A DNA stretch of 64,000 bases from Closterium sp. Naga37s-1 (lineage: Eukaryota > Streptophyta > Zygnematophyceae > Desmidiales > Closteriaceae). The notes under the pieces are model-generated. The model made no database searches. It was not told the origin of the DNA and was given only the letters and a program-made list of their open reading frames with translations. Position numbers and translations under genes: made by a program. Shown in pieces: positions 54,201 through 64,000 of the stretch (its first letter is position 1; every line of letters begins with the position of its first letter). The DNA lies in the NCBI GenBank assembly GCA_947471745.1, contig CANJKZ010000503.1, positions 583,983 to 647,982 of the forward strand, in the 5' to 3' direction.

Positions 54201-55764
54201 GCAGGCAGTGCTCTCCTATAATTACTCGCTCGTGCAAGCCCCTAACCCACAGTTGCTCCTACCTGCCTCTCCTCCTCTCACCCCCGCTGCAGCTTGAAGA
54301 ACCCGTCAGGCAGGGCGAGCAGCTTATCGAGCTCCAAGTGCTCCGGCAGAGTGATGGCATGGAACGTCGCTGTTGCACACTGCCATATTGCTCACATGCC
54401 CGTAACCATGGCCCTCACACCACGCCTCTACCCTTGTCTCCTCGTCTCACCCAGGTGGCAGCTCGAATACGCCATCAGGCAAAGCAAGCAGCTCCTCCAA
54501 CTCGAAGTGCTCTGGCAGAGTGATGGCGTGGCGTGGAACGACGCTGTTGCACACTGGTCACTTGCACATTCCCCCTAACCGCCTCTACGCCCCTACGCGC
54601 CTCTACATTTCTCACCCAGGTTGCAGCTCGAACACGCCGTCAGGCAGAGCGAGCAGCTCCTCGAGTTCAAAGTGTTCAGGGAGAGTGATGGCATGGAACG
54701 ACGCCGTTGCCGCCTCTGGGGGCAGGTCCACCGCTGCTCGCGCCAATACCTGGTGGGGAGGGGCGGAGAGCGAGAGACGAGTGCCAACAATGAGGGGTAC
54801 AACGAGATAAAAACATGCAGAATGTGCATGCTGAAACCTAAAAGCCGTTTTTACATGTCACTGGGGATTAAGCAGACGTGGGAGAGGAGTTTGATACAAA
54901 AAGGTAAGCCCACAGACCGACAACGAGTGCAGAAGGAGGAATTTTTTATGTAATAAATGAGTTTTAAAGAGTATTATTAGTGCATACCTGCTTCATGCGC
55001 AGCACCGCATCGGAGCAATCCGCGTACAGATAGCCCACCTGGGGGGGCAACGGGCGAGGGAAGGACAACAAGGTTACTTTACAAGGTTAATACGCCCATA
55101 ACGTCGCAACGGCCTTCCAGCGGAGAGAGTAAGAGAGCATTTCACAGCTCACAATGCAGCATGCTCGATTCAGTGCACACGCCACGCGCACTGCTGAAGC
55201 ATCAGCAATGAAACAAGGAGAGAAAAGCATCAATCCAGAAAAGTGTACCTTCCGCGAGTATATTCGCACGACGCCGAGCAGCAGATGCCCCGACAGCCGC
55301 AGCGCGATGGGGACCTCGGGGTGAAGAATGGTGTCTGGGGGAGGGGGGAGAAGGGAGGAGAGGGGGGGGGGGAGGGAGAGGTGGGGGAGAGGGGTGTGGT
55401 GGGTGTAACGGTTTAGCTTGTGTTACGGTTACCACGACGAGGATTAAACGTCGAAATTTGATAAAGCGTACGAACGCTACAGCAACTTCTATGCACGCCG
55501 CGGATAGGAGACTAGGACAATCAGACAAAGACAGCGGCAATTTTTTTTTAGCGCGAAAGTAAACACACAGAAACGTAATCTTTAAAAGCTTTAAAGCCCG
55601 AGAACCAAGTTGGCAAGGGCCCGCTGAAAGCGTTCCTCACCGACGGTCTGCGGGATGTCGGTTTCGTAAATCTGATTCTTCCGCAGCTTCCGCTCCAGGT
55701 GCGCCGCTATCCATATCGGGCCGAGCGCGCCCTTCTTCGACAAAAATAGCTGCGAAAAGAACAT
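48237..55764 (-). CDS. RAD21: Cohesin alpha-kleisin RAD21/SCC1 (twelve exons)
   Basis: Exons (minus): 55764-55641, 55334-55249, 55038-54988, 54749-54616, 53956-53856, 53571-52663, 52390-52126, 51481-50281, 50025-49974, 49799-49703, 49137-48921, 48335-48237. Every join keeps phase; 1111 residues, a size like plant RAD21/SYN proteins. The N-terminal Rad21/Rec8 domain that binds SMC3 is clear (MFFSQLFLSKKGALGPIWIA; PEVPIALRLSGHLLLGVVRI). A central disordered Ala/Glu-rich part carries DDLVRKRRKAP. The C-terminal winged helix that binds SMC1 reads GRPRREAARMFFETL then VLKTRDFIQVQQTEPYGDI. It is more RAD21-like than REC8-like at the N terminus. Known role: closing the cohesin ring for sister-chromatid cohesion. 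Confidence 0.93.
48383..48755. mobile_element. piggyBac-type MITE candidate with TTAA flanks
   Basis: Terminal inverted repeats AGCCAGGGTCTCAAGTA at both ends, each flanked outside by TTAA (48379-48382 and 48756-48759). 373 bp, no transposase ORF. It lies in the last intron of RAD21. TTAA duplications are typical of piggyBac elements. Confidence 0.78.
49551..49602. repeat. Copy of RAD21 exon 10 donor end
   Basis: cacctggtgcgccagctccagctggagaagtc repeats the real exon end at 49700-49735, including the donor. Confidence 0.9.
50115..50150. repeat. 36-bp perfect palindrome in RAD21 intron
   Basis: cgaggtgacttttgagtc and its exact reverse complement are fused at GTCGAC, giving a perfect 36-bp palindrome. 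It shares the ttttgagtcgactcaaaa core found in introns of the three neighbouring genes. Confidence 0.93.
51585..51628. repeat. Copy of RAD21 exon 8 acceptor end
   Basis: ttcctcacgaggtcgtccggggagatgagctgctggcg repeats the start of exon 8 (51438-51481) in the upstream intron. Confidence 0.9.
51685..52060. repeat. Copies of RAD21 exon 7 donor end
   Basis: gcgtactcagagggcagcaca.gagcgagtctaagactgtcc occurs at about 51980-52025, in shorter form at 51775-51812 and degenerate at about 51685-51735. The phase-consistent exon end is at 52126-52165. Confidence 0.87.
51855..51966. repeat. (gaaaggaggaaa)n microsatellite
   Basis: About nine perfect 12-bp units in a RAD21 intron. Its purine-only strand makes long stop-free frames. 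Confidence 0.95.
54063..54545. repeat. Three partial copies of RAD21 exon 4 donor end
   Basis: Copies at about 54063-54120, 54285-54370 and 54455-54545 repeat the ALPDG(V/F/A)F stretch and its CC.GG|GTGAG donor. The complete exon is 54749-54616. Two copies carry an AG just before the duplicated part, but its phase does not fit either neighbour. Confidence 0.9.
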
Positions 55765-57646
55765 CGCGACGACGACGACGACGACAGCGACGGCAACGGC
55801 GACGACGACGACGACGGCGGAAGTAACCCGAAGTTAACAAGAAATGGCTCCTCAACAGCGCGACGGACACGAGGATCGCGGCAACGACGACGTCGCGACT
55901 ACGTCGGACATGGAATAGGACTGTGGAGGACGCGTCAGCTGTCGCCAGCGACAAGTCCGAAGACGGCGAGAGACTGCAACAGCTATGGAGAAAATGCAGC
56001 GATCGGACGATGTGAGCAAGGACTGGTGTGCAGACGAAAAAAAATATGAACGCTGCTGGTAGTAACAGAAGACGGCCTGAACTAAAACCGTTGTCCGACC
56101 GCGAACCGAACACGAGCAGTCAAAGTTGAGCTAAACTAATGCTCCCTGAGGAAATCAGTATTGTACTGAAAGTGCATTCATATTAGCATCTAAATTAGGA
56201 CCTTGACCTAGCCGTCGGTTATTGCGAGCCTCCTCCTAGCAACACGCAACTTTAGTCCCTAGTCACTTAGTGCGCTAGGAAAAGCTGAAATGCTGAAATT
56301 GCTCAAACTGCTCTCCTCCCTTATCGACTCCTTGCCCTTATCTCACAAGCGCTCTCCGCGTGAATGGTGCCTTCCGCAAACGCAACCCTGTTAGCGCAGG
56401 TTGCGCACAGGGGGAGCTCGGCTGTCGTTACAGTATGACTGCCTTCCGCTTGACGATTGCTGGGGGGAGGGAGGGGAGTAGCGAGCGCGCGCGGGAGAGC
56501 GGGTCTCGTCTCGTCTCATCTCATCCACTGCTGTGTTTGATTGACGTCGCTCGTCTGCTTGACGCCATCTTGCTGCAGCGCGTGATTGGCTGGGGAATAT
56601 CGGCGGTGCGCAGAGCACTGCGAACTGCGCACTGCGCCCTGCATGGGGTGGAGTGGGTGCGCGAGGTCCTCCGCCCTCCACGTAGCCGCAACCAGAATTG
56701 GAGTTGCAAATAAAATCGTACGCGTTTGTAATAAATCTGATAGAATGTATCAGTGACCTTATAATTGTATAAAAACTGCTCTGAACCCTAAAAGCTCGCT
56801 TTCCTTAGGCCACCTCGAAGCTGCTTTCCGTGGCCGATATTGCTGCGCGATTGGCTCTCACCTTTTTTTGTGGGCTCGGGCTGCCCTCCCAGGGATTGCC
56901 CTTCCTGGGATTGCCCACACCACGAGTCACAACCTTGAGGGTTGCCCACGCTCAGGGCGTGTTACATTTTTCGAAGTCACTGAAAGTCCGGACGGCTGTC
57001 CGGACGCGTACGAAGATTGCGACGTCGCACGGTTGCTTTGCGATCAAAGCGATGTCGCAAGGAGGCAATACGAAGAATACGACGTCGTTTAGACCCTGAC
57101 GAGCTCACTGCCGAGAATTGACGAGTTCTGTAACCACACAACTGTCCGGACGGTTGGCCCTCCAGACGAAATAATAAAACATGTAACACGCCCTCAGAAA
57201 TAGAAGACTTTCCGTTCCGAACTGAATGGTCCGACCGAGTTTTCACCATCCGCCGCCACTGGTCGTGGCGCAACAACCCTTGCTTGTTGAGCTCAGCACA
57301 GCAACCAACCAACTCGATGTACGCCACTGCTTGACCAGCCGCCTCAACGCCTCTCTAGCCTGCAAGACACTAGCTGATCTTCCATTCCTGAGCCTCGTTC
57401 TGTTAGCTTCCTTGTCCCTCACTCGTTGATATATTACCCGTTGATGACCAGAGAGGCCCTGTAAAGCAGCCACACGGGTTCATTCTACGTTACATCTCGT
57501 GTCAAATGACACGCCGACCCAACATTTACACGATCGGCGACGCCCTTTCCAGATCATCATGAGAACGGCTAGGCGACACAAAGTGTCTGCTTTACCTTAA
57601 ACAGACGAAGCGTTTAGAGTTTTTAGAACCTGCACCGGCCGCTAGA
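55765..57646. other. Shared upstream region of RAD21 and pectin acetylesterase
   Basis: Head-to-head spacer of about 1.9 kb. It holds a gac-trinucleotide stretch next to the RAD21 start (about 55768-55822) and the MITE at 56956-57192. In the rest I see no RNA gene or supported ORF. Promoters of both genes must lie here. Confidence 0.6.
56956..57192. mobile_element. MITE candidate with 12-bp inverted repeats and CTCAG flanks
   Basis: Begins GGCGTGTTACAT and ends ATGTAACACGCC, with CTCAG directly repeated outside (56951-56955 and 57193-57197). 237 bp, no transposase. Internal gtccggac motifs face each other. It may also be read as a GGGCGTG end with a TCA duplication. Confidence 0.78.
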
Positions 57647-59854
57647 ATGGCAGCATGTAACTCGGGATCGTCGATGCACTTAAGCTCCCTTAGTCGCCGT
57701 CAATCCAGCTGCTGTAGGAACAATCGCCGTAAGAACAGCGCAGCGCTGTCACTAAATCCGGCTCCTTCGTTGAGTCGGGCAGGAGCACATTCGTGTACTC
57801 ATTCACTTACGTCGCGACTACTTGTGTTACAAGTATCTCTGTTACTGCTGACTGGACTGTTAGTCGCCACCGCGGTTCACGCCAATGGCGACTTTAAATA
57901 TCGGGGAACGAAGGCGGCTGACGGGAACGGAGTAGCGGCGTATAAAGCGGGTCCGCTACAAGCGGCTCCCGTCCCCTTGACCCTCCTTCCAGACAATCCC
58001 TTCGGCGCGAAATGCCTCGACGGCAGGTAACCCCACAGCGGCCTTTCGTCAACGAAGAAAGTTACTTACTCGTCGCTTGGTCTTCAATTGTGTTGTGTTT
58101 CCTTCTCCGTTAACATACAATAAGCGCCTATTCCTATGAGCGAAAAGCGTCGCCGAACCGGACTAAACCGATGTTTTCCTCCTCTGCACCCCTCTCCCCT
58201 TTCCCGGGGCTTTCTTCTCCATTTCCCCTTCCCCCCGCCCGAACCCCCCTCCCACCTCTCCTTCCCTCCTCCCCCCCTCCTTCCTCCCCAGTCCCCTCCC
58301 CATCGCTCTCCCTTCCCCCCATTGTTTTCCCGTCTTCCTCCCGCCTTCCTTCCCCGCCCGCCTCCCCCAGTCCCCCCGGGTACTACCTGCGGCGCGCGCG
58401 GCCGTCGCTGAGCCGCTTCTGGCACATCCACCTGCCGGGCGGCGGGTGGTGCACCACCGAGGAGACGTGCGCGTGGCGCGCCGGGAGGAAGCTGGGGTCG
58501 TCGCGCCTGTGGCCCAGGGCAATGATTGTGCGTGTGTTGAAGGGGAACGAGTGTGCATGTATAAAGGGGAAATGAGGGTGCGTTGAGGGGTTCAAATGTG
58601 CGTGTATTGAAGAGAAGCGGGGAGGAAGCTAGGGTCGTCGCGCCTGTGGCCAGGGCAATGATTGTGCGTGTTACGATGGGTAGTAGGGTGTTGTATGTTG
58701 AAGGGAAATGAATGTGCGTAAATAGAAGGGGAATGAGGGTGCCGCATGTCAAAGGATTTGTATGTGCGTGTATTGAAGGGGAGAGCGTGCCTTCGTGTAA
58801 GGGATTCTTTTGTGCGTGCATCAAAGCAAAATGAATATGCATATATCGAAGGGAAGTGCACGTGACTTCCATACTCACCCCTCTCCACCAGCCCGCATTG
58901 CTGCCGGGCATCATGAGCGGAGACCCGGACGTAAACCTGGGTTTCGGCGAGTGGAACCTGGCCATTGCAGTGTACTGCGATGGGGGCGGGTACGTGGGGC
59001 GTGTGGGGTCTCAGTGCGAGGTCATCTCAGAACCACCTCAATCCAACTCCCACTATCCCTTCTCCCCCCCTCCACCAGCCGGCATGGCTGCCGGGCATCA
59101 TGAGTGCAGACCCGGACGTAAACCCGGGGTTCGGCGAGTGGAACCTGGCAGTGGCAGTGTACTGCGATGGGGGCGGGTACGTGGGGCGACGGGGCGAGGT
59201 GGCTGTGGGCAACACAACGCTCCACATGGACGGCTGGAAGATCATCATGGCCATTCTCCATGGTGCGTGCGGTCCTGTCTCCCACAGCCCCCCTTCCCAT
59301 CCCACCCATTCATCCTTCCCCAGTGCCCCACCCCACCCCTTCCCTCCTCATGGACGGCTGGAAAATCGCCATGGCCATTCTGGATGGTTCGTACATTCTT
59401 CCACCCGCCTCTCTCCACCCTTCCCTTTCCTCCTTCCCCACCCCACCCCCCCTCGCTCCACCCCACCCCTTCCTCCTTCCCCACCCATTTTTGGAGCTTC
59501 AGTCGTTTCAGTACTTTAGGCATGTGCTTGCTTGTCTTGTCGTTTCCACCCTGCCTCCCTCTTTTGCACACTCATACGCATCCATGCATGCAAATACTCT
59601 CGTTCCTCCTCCCTTTCCCCATCCAATCACACACACTTACGCACACACACACACACGCCTCCTTCCCCCTCCCCCCATTGAATCACACACTCTCATCCCA
59701 GACCTCTCATCTAAAGGGCTCATGGCAGCTCAACAGGTTCTAATAACGGGAGAGTCAGCCGGGGGGCAGGCAGTCGTGAACCTGTGTGACTATATCGCAG
59801 CCTACCTCTCCTTCGCCACCGTCAAATGCCTCTCTGATGGGGGCTTCTTCATTG
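57647..59854 (+). CDS. Pectin acetylesterase (CE13/Notum-type hydrolase), 5' four exons; 3' part not seen
   Basis: Exons: 57647-58026, 58371-about 58525, 59079-59262, 59702-59854; phases agree and the next intron starts at 59855. An unusually long N terminus (~57 residues) precedes a hydrophobic segment (LLVLQVSLLLLTGLLVATA), a signal peptide or signal anchor. Landmarks: KCLDGSPPGYYL, HIHLPGGGWC (oxyanion region), VYCDGGGYVG, then LITGESAGGQAVV with the nucleophile Ser. The family usually has GCSAGG, so Cys is replaced by Glu. Next comes VKCLSDGGFF. The catalytic Asp and His would lie in exons beyond the window. Known role: removal of acetyl groups from pectin in the secretory pathway or cell wall. 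The exon 2 donor is the least certain border. Confidence 0.85.
58616..59000. repeat. Copies of pectin acetylesterase exon 2 and exon 3 parts
   Basis: 58616-58668 repeats the exon 2 end (ggaagctagggtcgtcgcgcctgtggcc). 58882-59000 repeats the acceptor and first ~109 bp of exon 3 (PALLPGIMSGDPDVN versus PAWLPGIMSADPDVN) but lacks the rest of the exon and would break the frame. Confidence 0.87.
59340..59390. repeat. Copy of pectin acetylesterase exon 3 donor end
   Basis: atggacggctggaaaatcgccatggccattctggatgg repeats the end of exon 3 (59226-59263), with a GT after it. Confidence 0.87.
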
Positions 59855-59974
59855 GTGCGTAGCACAACATAACATGTATGATGCATTTCACCCACCCACG
59901 TACCTCCCACCACCTATACTCGCTCGCATTACTCATGCAACACCCGCAACACAATCCTCCTCTGCCCATGCTCC

Positions 59975-62900
59975 TCTTCCCCTTGCCCTTCCCCTTGCCC
60001 TTCCCTGCCTTGACCCTTCCTTCCCCTTGCCACTTCCCCTTGCCCTTCCCCTTGCCCTTCCCCTTGCCCTTCCCCTTGCCCTTCCCCTTGCCCTTCCCTT
60101 GCCTTCCCTTGCCCTTACCCCTTGCCCTTCCCCTTGCCCTTCCCCTTGCCCTCCCCTTGCCCTTACCCCTTGCCCTTCCCTTGCCCTTCCCCTTGCCCTT
60201 CCCCTTGCCCTTCCCATTGCCCTTCCCCTTGCCCTTCCCCTTGCCCTTCCCCTTGCCCTTCCCCTTGCCCTTCCCTTGCCCTTCCCCTTGCCCTTCCCCT
60301 TGCCCTTCCCCTTGCCCTTCCCCTTGCCCTTCCCCTTGCCCTTCCCCTTGCCCTTCCCCTTGCCCTTCCCCTTGCCCTTCCCCTTGCCCTTCCCCTTGCC
60401 CTTGCTTCCCCTTGCCCTTCCCCTTGCCCTTCCCCTTGCCCTTCCCTTGCCCTTCCCTTGCCCTTCCCCTTGCCCTTCCCCTTGCCCTTCCCTTGCCCTT
60501 CCCTTGCCTTCCCTTCCCCTTGCCCTTCCCCTTGCCCTTCCCCTTGCCCTTCCCCTTGCCCTTCCCCTTGCCCTTCCCCTTGCCCTTCCCCTTGCCCTTC
60601 CCCTTGCCCTTCCCCTTGCCCTTCCCCTTGCCCTTCCCCTTGCCCTTCCCCTTGCCCTTCCCCTTGCCCTTCCCCTTGCCCTTCCCCTTGCCTTCCCCTT
60701 GCCCTTCCCCTTGCCCTTCCCCTTGCCCTTCCCCTTGCCCTTCCCCTTGCCCTTCCCCTTGCCCTTCCCCTTGCCCTTCCCCTTGCCCTTCCCCTTGCCC
60801 TTCCCCTTGCCCTTCCCCTTGCCCTTCCCCTTGCCCTTCCCCTTGCCCTTCCCCTTGCCCTTCCCCTTGCCCTTCCCCTTGCCCTTCCCCTTGCCCTTCC
60901 CCTTGCCCTTCCCCTTGCCCTTCCCCTTGCCCTTCCCCTTGCCCTTCCCCTTGCCCTTCCCCTTGCCCTTCCCTTGCCCTTCCCCTTGCCCTTCCCCTTG
61001 CCCTTCCCCTTGCCCTTGCCCTTCCCTTGCCCTTCCCCTTGCCCTTCCCTTGCCCTTCCCCTTGCCCTTCCCCTTGCCTTCCCCTTGCCTTCCCTTGCCC
61101 TTCCCCTTGCCCGTTCCCTTGCCCTTCCCCTTGCCTTCCCCTTGCCCTTCCCCTTGCCCTTCCCCTATGCCCTTCCCCTTGCCCTTCCCCTTGCCCTTCC
61201 CCTTGCCCTTTCCCTTGCCCTTCCCCTTGCCCTTCCCTTAGCCCTTCCCCTTGCCCTTCCCTTGCCCTTCCCCTTGCCCTTCCCTTGCCCTTCCCCTTGC
61301 CCTTCCCCTTGCACTTCCCCTTGCCCGTCCCATTGCCCTTCACCCTTGCCCTTCCCTTGCCCTTCCCCCTTGCCCGTCCCCTTGCCCTTCCCTTAGCCCT
61401 TCCCCTTGCCCTTCCCTTGCCCTTCCCTTGCCCTTCCCCTTAGCCCTTGCCCCTTGCCCTTCCCTTGCCCTTGCCCCTTGGCCCTTCCCCTTGCACTTCC
61501 CCTTGCCCTTCCCCTTGCCTTCCCTTGACCTTCCCCTTGCCCTTCCACTTGCCCTTCCCCTTGGCCTCTTCCCCTTGCCGCTTACCCCTTGCCCTTCCCC
61601 TTGCCCTTCCCTTGCCCTTCCCCTTGCCCTTCCCCTTGGCCTTCCCTTGCCCTTCCTCTTAGCAATAATTTCCCCTTGCGGAATGGGCCCTTCCCTTCGC
61701 CTTCCCCTTGGCTCCGTCCCTTGCCCGTCCCCTTGCCCTTTGCCCCTTGCCCTTCCCCTTGCCCTTCCGCCTTGCCCTTCCCCTTGCCCTTCCCCTTGCC
61801 CTTCCCCTTGCCCTTCCCCTTGCCCTTCCCCTTGCCCTTCCCCTTGCCCTTCCCCTTGCCCTTCCCCTTGCCCTTCCCCTTGCCCTTCCCCTTGCCCTTC
61901 CCCTTGCCCTTCCCCTTGCCCTTCCCCTTGCCCTTCCCCTTGCCCTTCCCCTTGCCCTTCCCCTTGCCCTTCCCCTTGCCCTTCCCCTTGCCCTTCCCCT
62001 TGCCCTTCCCCTTGCCCTTCCCCTTGCCCTTCCCCTTGCCCTTCCCCTTGCCCTTCCCCTTGCCCTTCCCCTTGCCCTTCCCCTTGCCCTTCCCCTTGCC
62101 CTTCCCCTTGCCCTTCCCCTTGCCCTTCCCCTTGCCCTTCCCCTTGCCCTTCCCCTTGCCCTTCCCCTTGCCCTTCCCCTTGCCCTTCCCCTTGCCCTTC
62201 CCCTTGCCCTTCCCCTTGCCCTTCCCCTTGCCCTTCCCCTTGCCCTTCCCCTTGCCCTTCCCCTTGCCCTTCCCCTTGCCCTTCCCTTGCCCTTCCCCTT
62301 GCCCTTCCCCTTGCCCTTCCCCTTGCCCTTCCCCTTGCCCTTCCCCTTGCCCTTCCCCTTGCCCTTTCCCCTGCCCTTCCCCTTGCCCTTCCCCTTGCCC
62401 TTCCCTTGCCCTTCCCCTTGCCCTTCCCCTTGCCCTTCCCCTTGCCCTTCCCCTTGCCCTTCCCCTTGCCCTTCCCCTTGCCCTTCCCCTTGCCCTTCCC
62501 CTTGCCCTTCCCCTTGCCCTTCCCCTTGCCCTTCCCCTTGCCCTTTCCCCTTGCCCTTCCCCTTGCCCTTCCCCTTGCCCTTCCCCTTGCCCTTCCCCTT
62601 GCCCTTCCCCTTGCCCTTCCCCTTGCCCTCCCCTTGCCCTTCCCCTTGCCCTTCCCCTTGCCCTTCCCCTTGCCCTTCCCCTTGCCCTTCCCCTTGCCCT
62701 TCCCCTTGCCCTTCCCCCTTGCCTTTCCCCTTGCCCTTCCCCTTGCCCTTCCCCTTGCCTTTCCCTTGCCCTTCCCCTTGCCCTTCCCCTTGCCCTTCCT
62801 TGCCCTTCCCCTTGCCCTTCCCCTTGCCCTTCCCCTTGCCCTTCCCCTTGCCCTCCCCTTGCCCTTCCCCTTGCCCTTCCCCTTGCCCTTTCCCCTTGCC

Positions 62901-64000
62901 CTTCCCCTTGCCTTCCCTTGCCCTTCCCCTTGCCCTTCCCCTTGCCCTTTCCCCTTGCCCTTCCCCTTGCCCTTCCCCTTGCCCTTCCCCTTGCCCTTCC
63001 CCTTGCCCTTCCCCCTTGCCCTTCCCCTTGCCCTTCCCCTTGCCCTTCCCCTTGCCCTTCCCCTTGCCCTTCCCCTTGCCCTTCCCCTTGCCCTTCCCCT
63101 TGCCCTTCCCCTTGCCCTTCCCCTTGCCCTTCCCCTTGCCCTTCCCCTTGCCCTTCCCCTTGCCTTCCCCTTGCCCTTCCCCTTGCCCTTCCCTTGCCCT
63201 TTCCCCTTGCCCTTCCCCTTGCCCTTCCCCTTGCCCTTCCCCTTGCCTTCCCCTTGCCCTTCCCCTTGCCCTTCCCTTGCCCTTCCCCTTGCCCTTCCCC
63301 TTGCCCTTCCCCTTGCCCTTCCCCTTGCCCTTCCCCTTGCCCTTCCCCCTTGCCCTTCCCCTTGCCCTTCCCCTTGCCCTTCCCCTTGCCCTTCCCCTTG
63401 CCCTTCCCCTTGCCCTTCCCCCTTGCCCTTCCCCTTGCCCTTCCCCTTGCCTTCCCCTTGCCCTTCCCCTTGCCCTTCCCTTGCCCTTCCCCTTGCCCTT
63501 CCCCTTGCCCTTCCCCTTGCCCTTCCCCTTGCCTTCCCCTTGCCCTTCCCCTTGCCCTTCCCCTTGCCCTTCCCCTTGCCCTTCCCCTTGCCCTTCCCTT
63601 GCCCTTCCCCTTGCCTTCCCCTTGCCCTTCCCTTGCCCTTCCCCTTGCCCTTCCCCTTGCCCTTCCCCTTGCCCTTCCCCTTGCCCTTCCCCTTGCCCTT
63701 CCCCTTGCCCTTCCCCTTGCCCTTCCCTTGCCCTTTCCCTTGCCCTTCCCCTTGGCCTTCCCCTTGCCCTTCCCCTTGCCCTTCCCCTTGCCCTTCCCCT
63801 TGCCCTTCCCCTGCCCTTCCCCTTGCCCTTCCCCTTGCCCTTCCCTGCCCTTCCCCTTGCCCTTCCCCTTGCCCTTCCCCTTGCCCTTCCCCTTGCCTCC
63901 CCTTGCCTTCCCCTTGCCCTTCCCTTGCCCTTCCCTTGCCCTTCCCCTTGCCCTTCCCCTTGCCCTTCCCCTTGCCCTTCCCCTTGCCCTTCCCCTTGCC
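59975..64000. repeat. (ttgcccttcccc)n minisatellite, runs off the window
   Basis: More than 330 units of 12 bp, with 11- and 10-bp variants. The first part (to about 61660) is irregular; after a short interruption near 61660-61740 (agcaataatttcc) it becomes highly homogeneous. Since 12 is a multiple of 3 and the unit lacks stops, both strands show ORFs of up to 521 codons; these are artefacts. It appears to lie in the intron after pectin acetylesterase exon 4. Confidence 0.96.

Noticed and set aside
59802..61662. ORFs of 424-521 codons on both strands (poly Gly-Lys, Gly-Glu, Pro-Leu-Ala repeats)
   Set aside because: A 12-bp repeat without stops gives open frames on both strands; there is no start context, no conserved domain, and neighbouring exons belong to another frame.

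Overview
This window is nuclear DNA from a green-lineage eukaryote. The best fit is a streptophyte (charophyte alga or early-diverging land plant); this is inference. Supporting signs are a tRNA-Phe that reads like the land-plant gene, retrotransposon primer sites complementary to initiator tRNA-Met, a pectin acetylesterase, a chloroplast-targeted protein, and many short introns with GT-AG borders.

Left half (1-31,955): repeats only. An array of ~181-bp satellite monomers is broken twice by LTR retroelements. Element D (1300-2574) is short and non-autonomous. Element E (6869-27789) has 143-bp LTRs and a TGCAA target duplication, and its interior is split by nested insertions: Copia-type element C (7061-26420, minus) sits in E, and in the 3' untranslated part of C sits a Copia tandem, A+B (7371-19494, minus), of the form LTR-internal-LTR-internal-LTR, flanked by CTACC. 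The nesting order is satellite, then E, then C, then A/B.

Right half (32,212-64,000): five spliced genes whose exons I rebuilt from reading-frame phase and GT-AG borders. They are an ER-retained ARMET/MANF-like SAP-domain protein (minus), BRCC45/BRE (plus), a chloroplast GIY-YIG-like protein (minus), the cohesin alpha-kleisin RAD21 (minus) and a pectin acetylesterase (plus, running off the window). Two tRNA-Phe genes lie upstream of and inside BRE. Three MITE-like elements sit in introns or spacers. The last 4 kb is a 12-bp G-rich minisatellite, apparently inside a pectin acetylesterase intron.

The most unusual signal is that all five genes carry tandem partial copies of their own exon-intron junctions inside the neighbouring introns, from one copy up to about a dozen. 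A palindrome with core TTTTGAGTCGACTCAAAA recurs in introns of four of the genes, and in three of them at the seams of these duplications.
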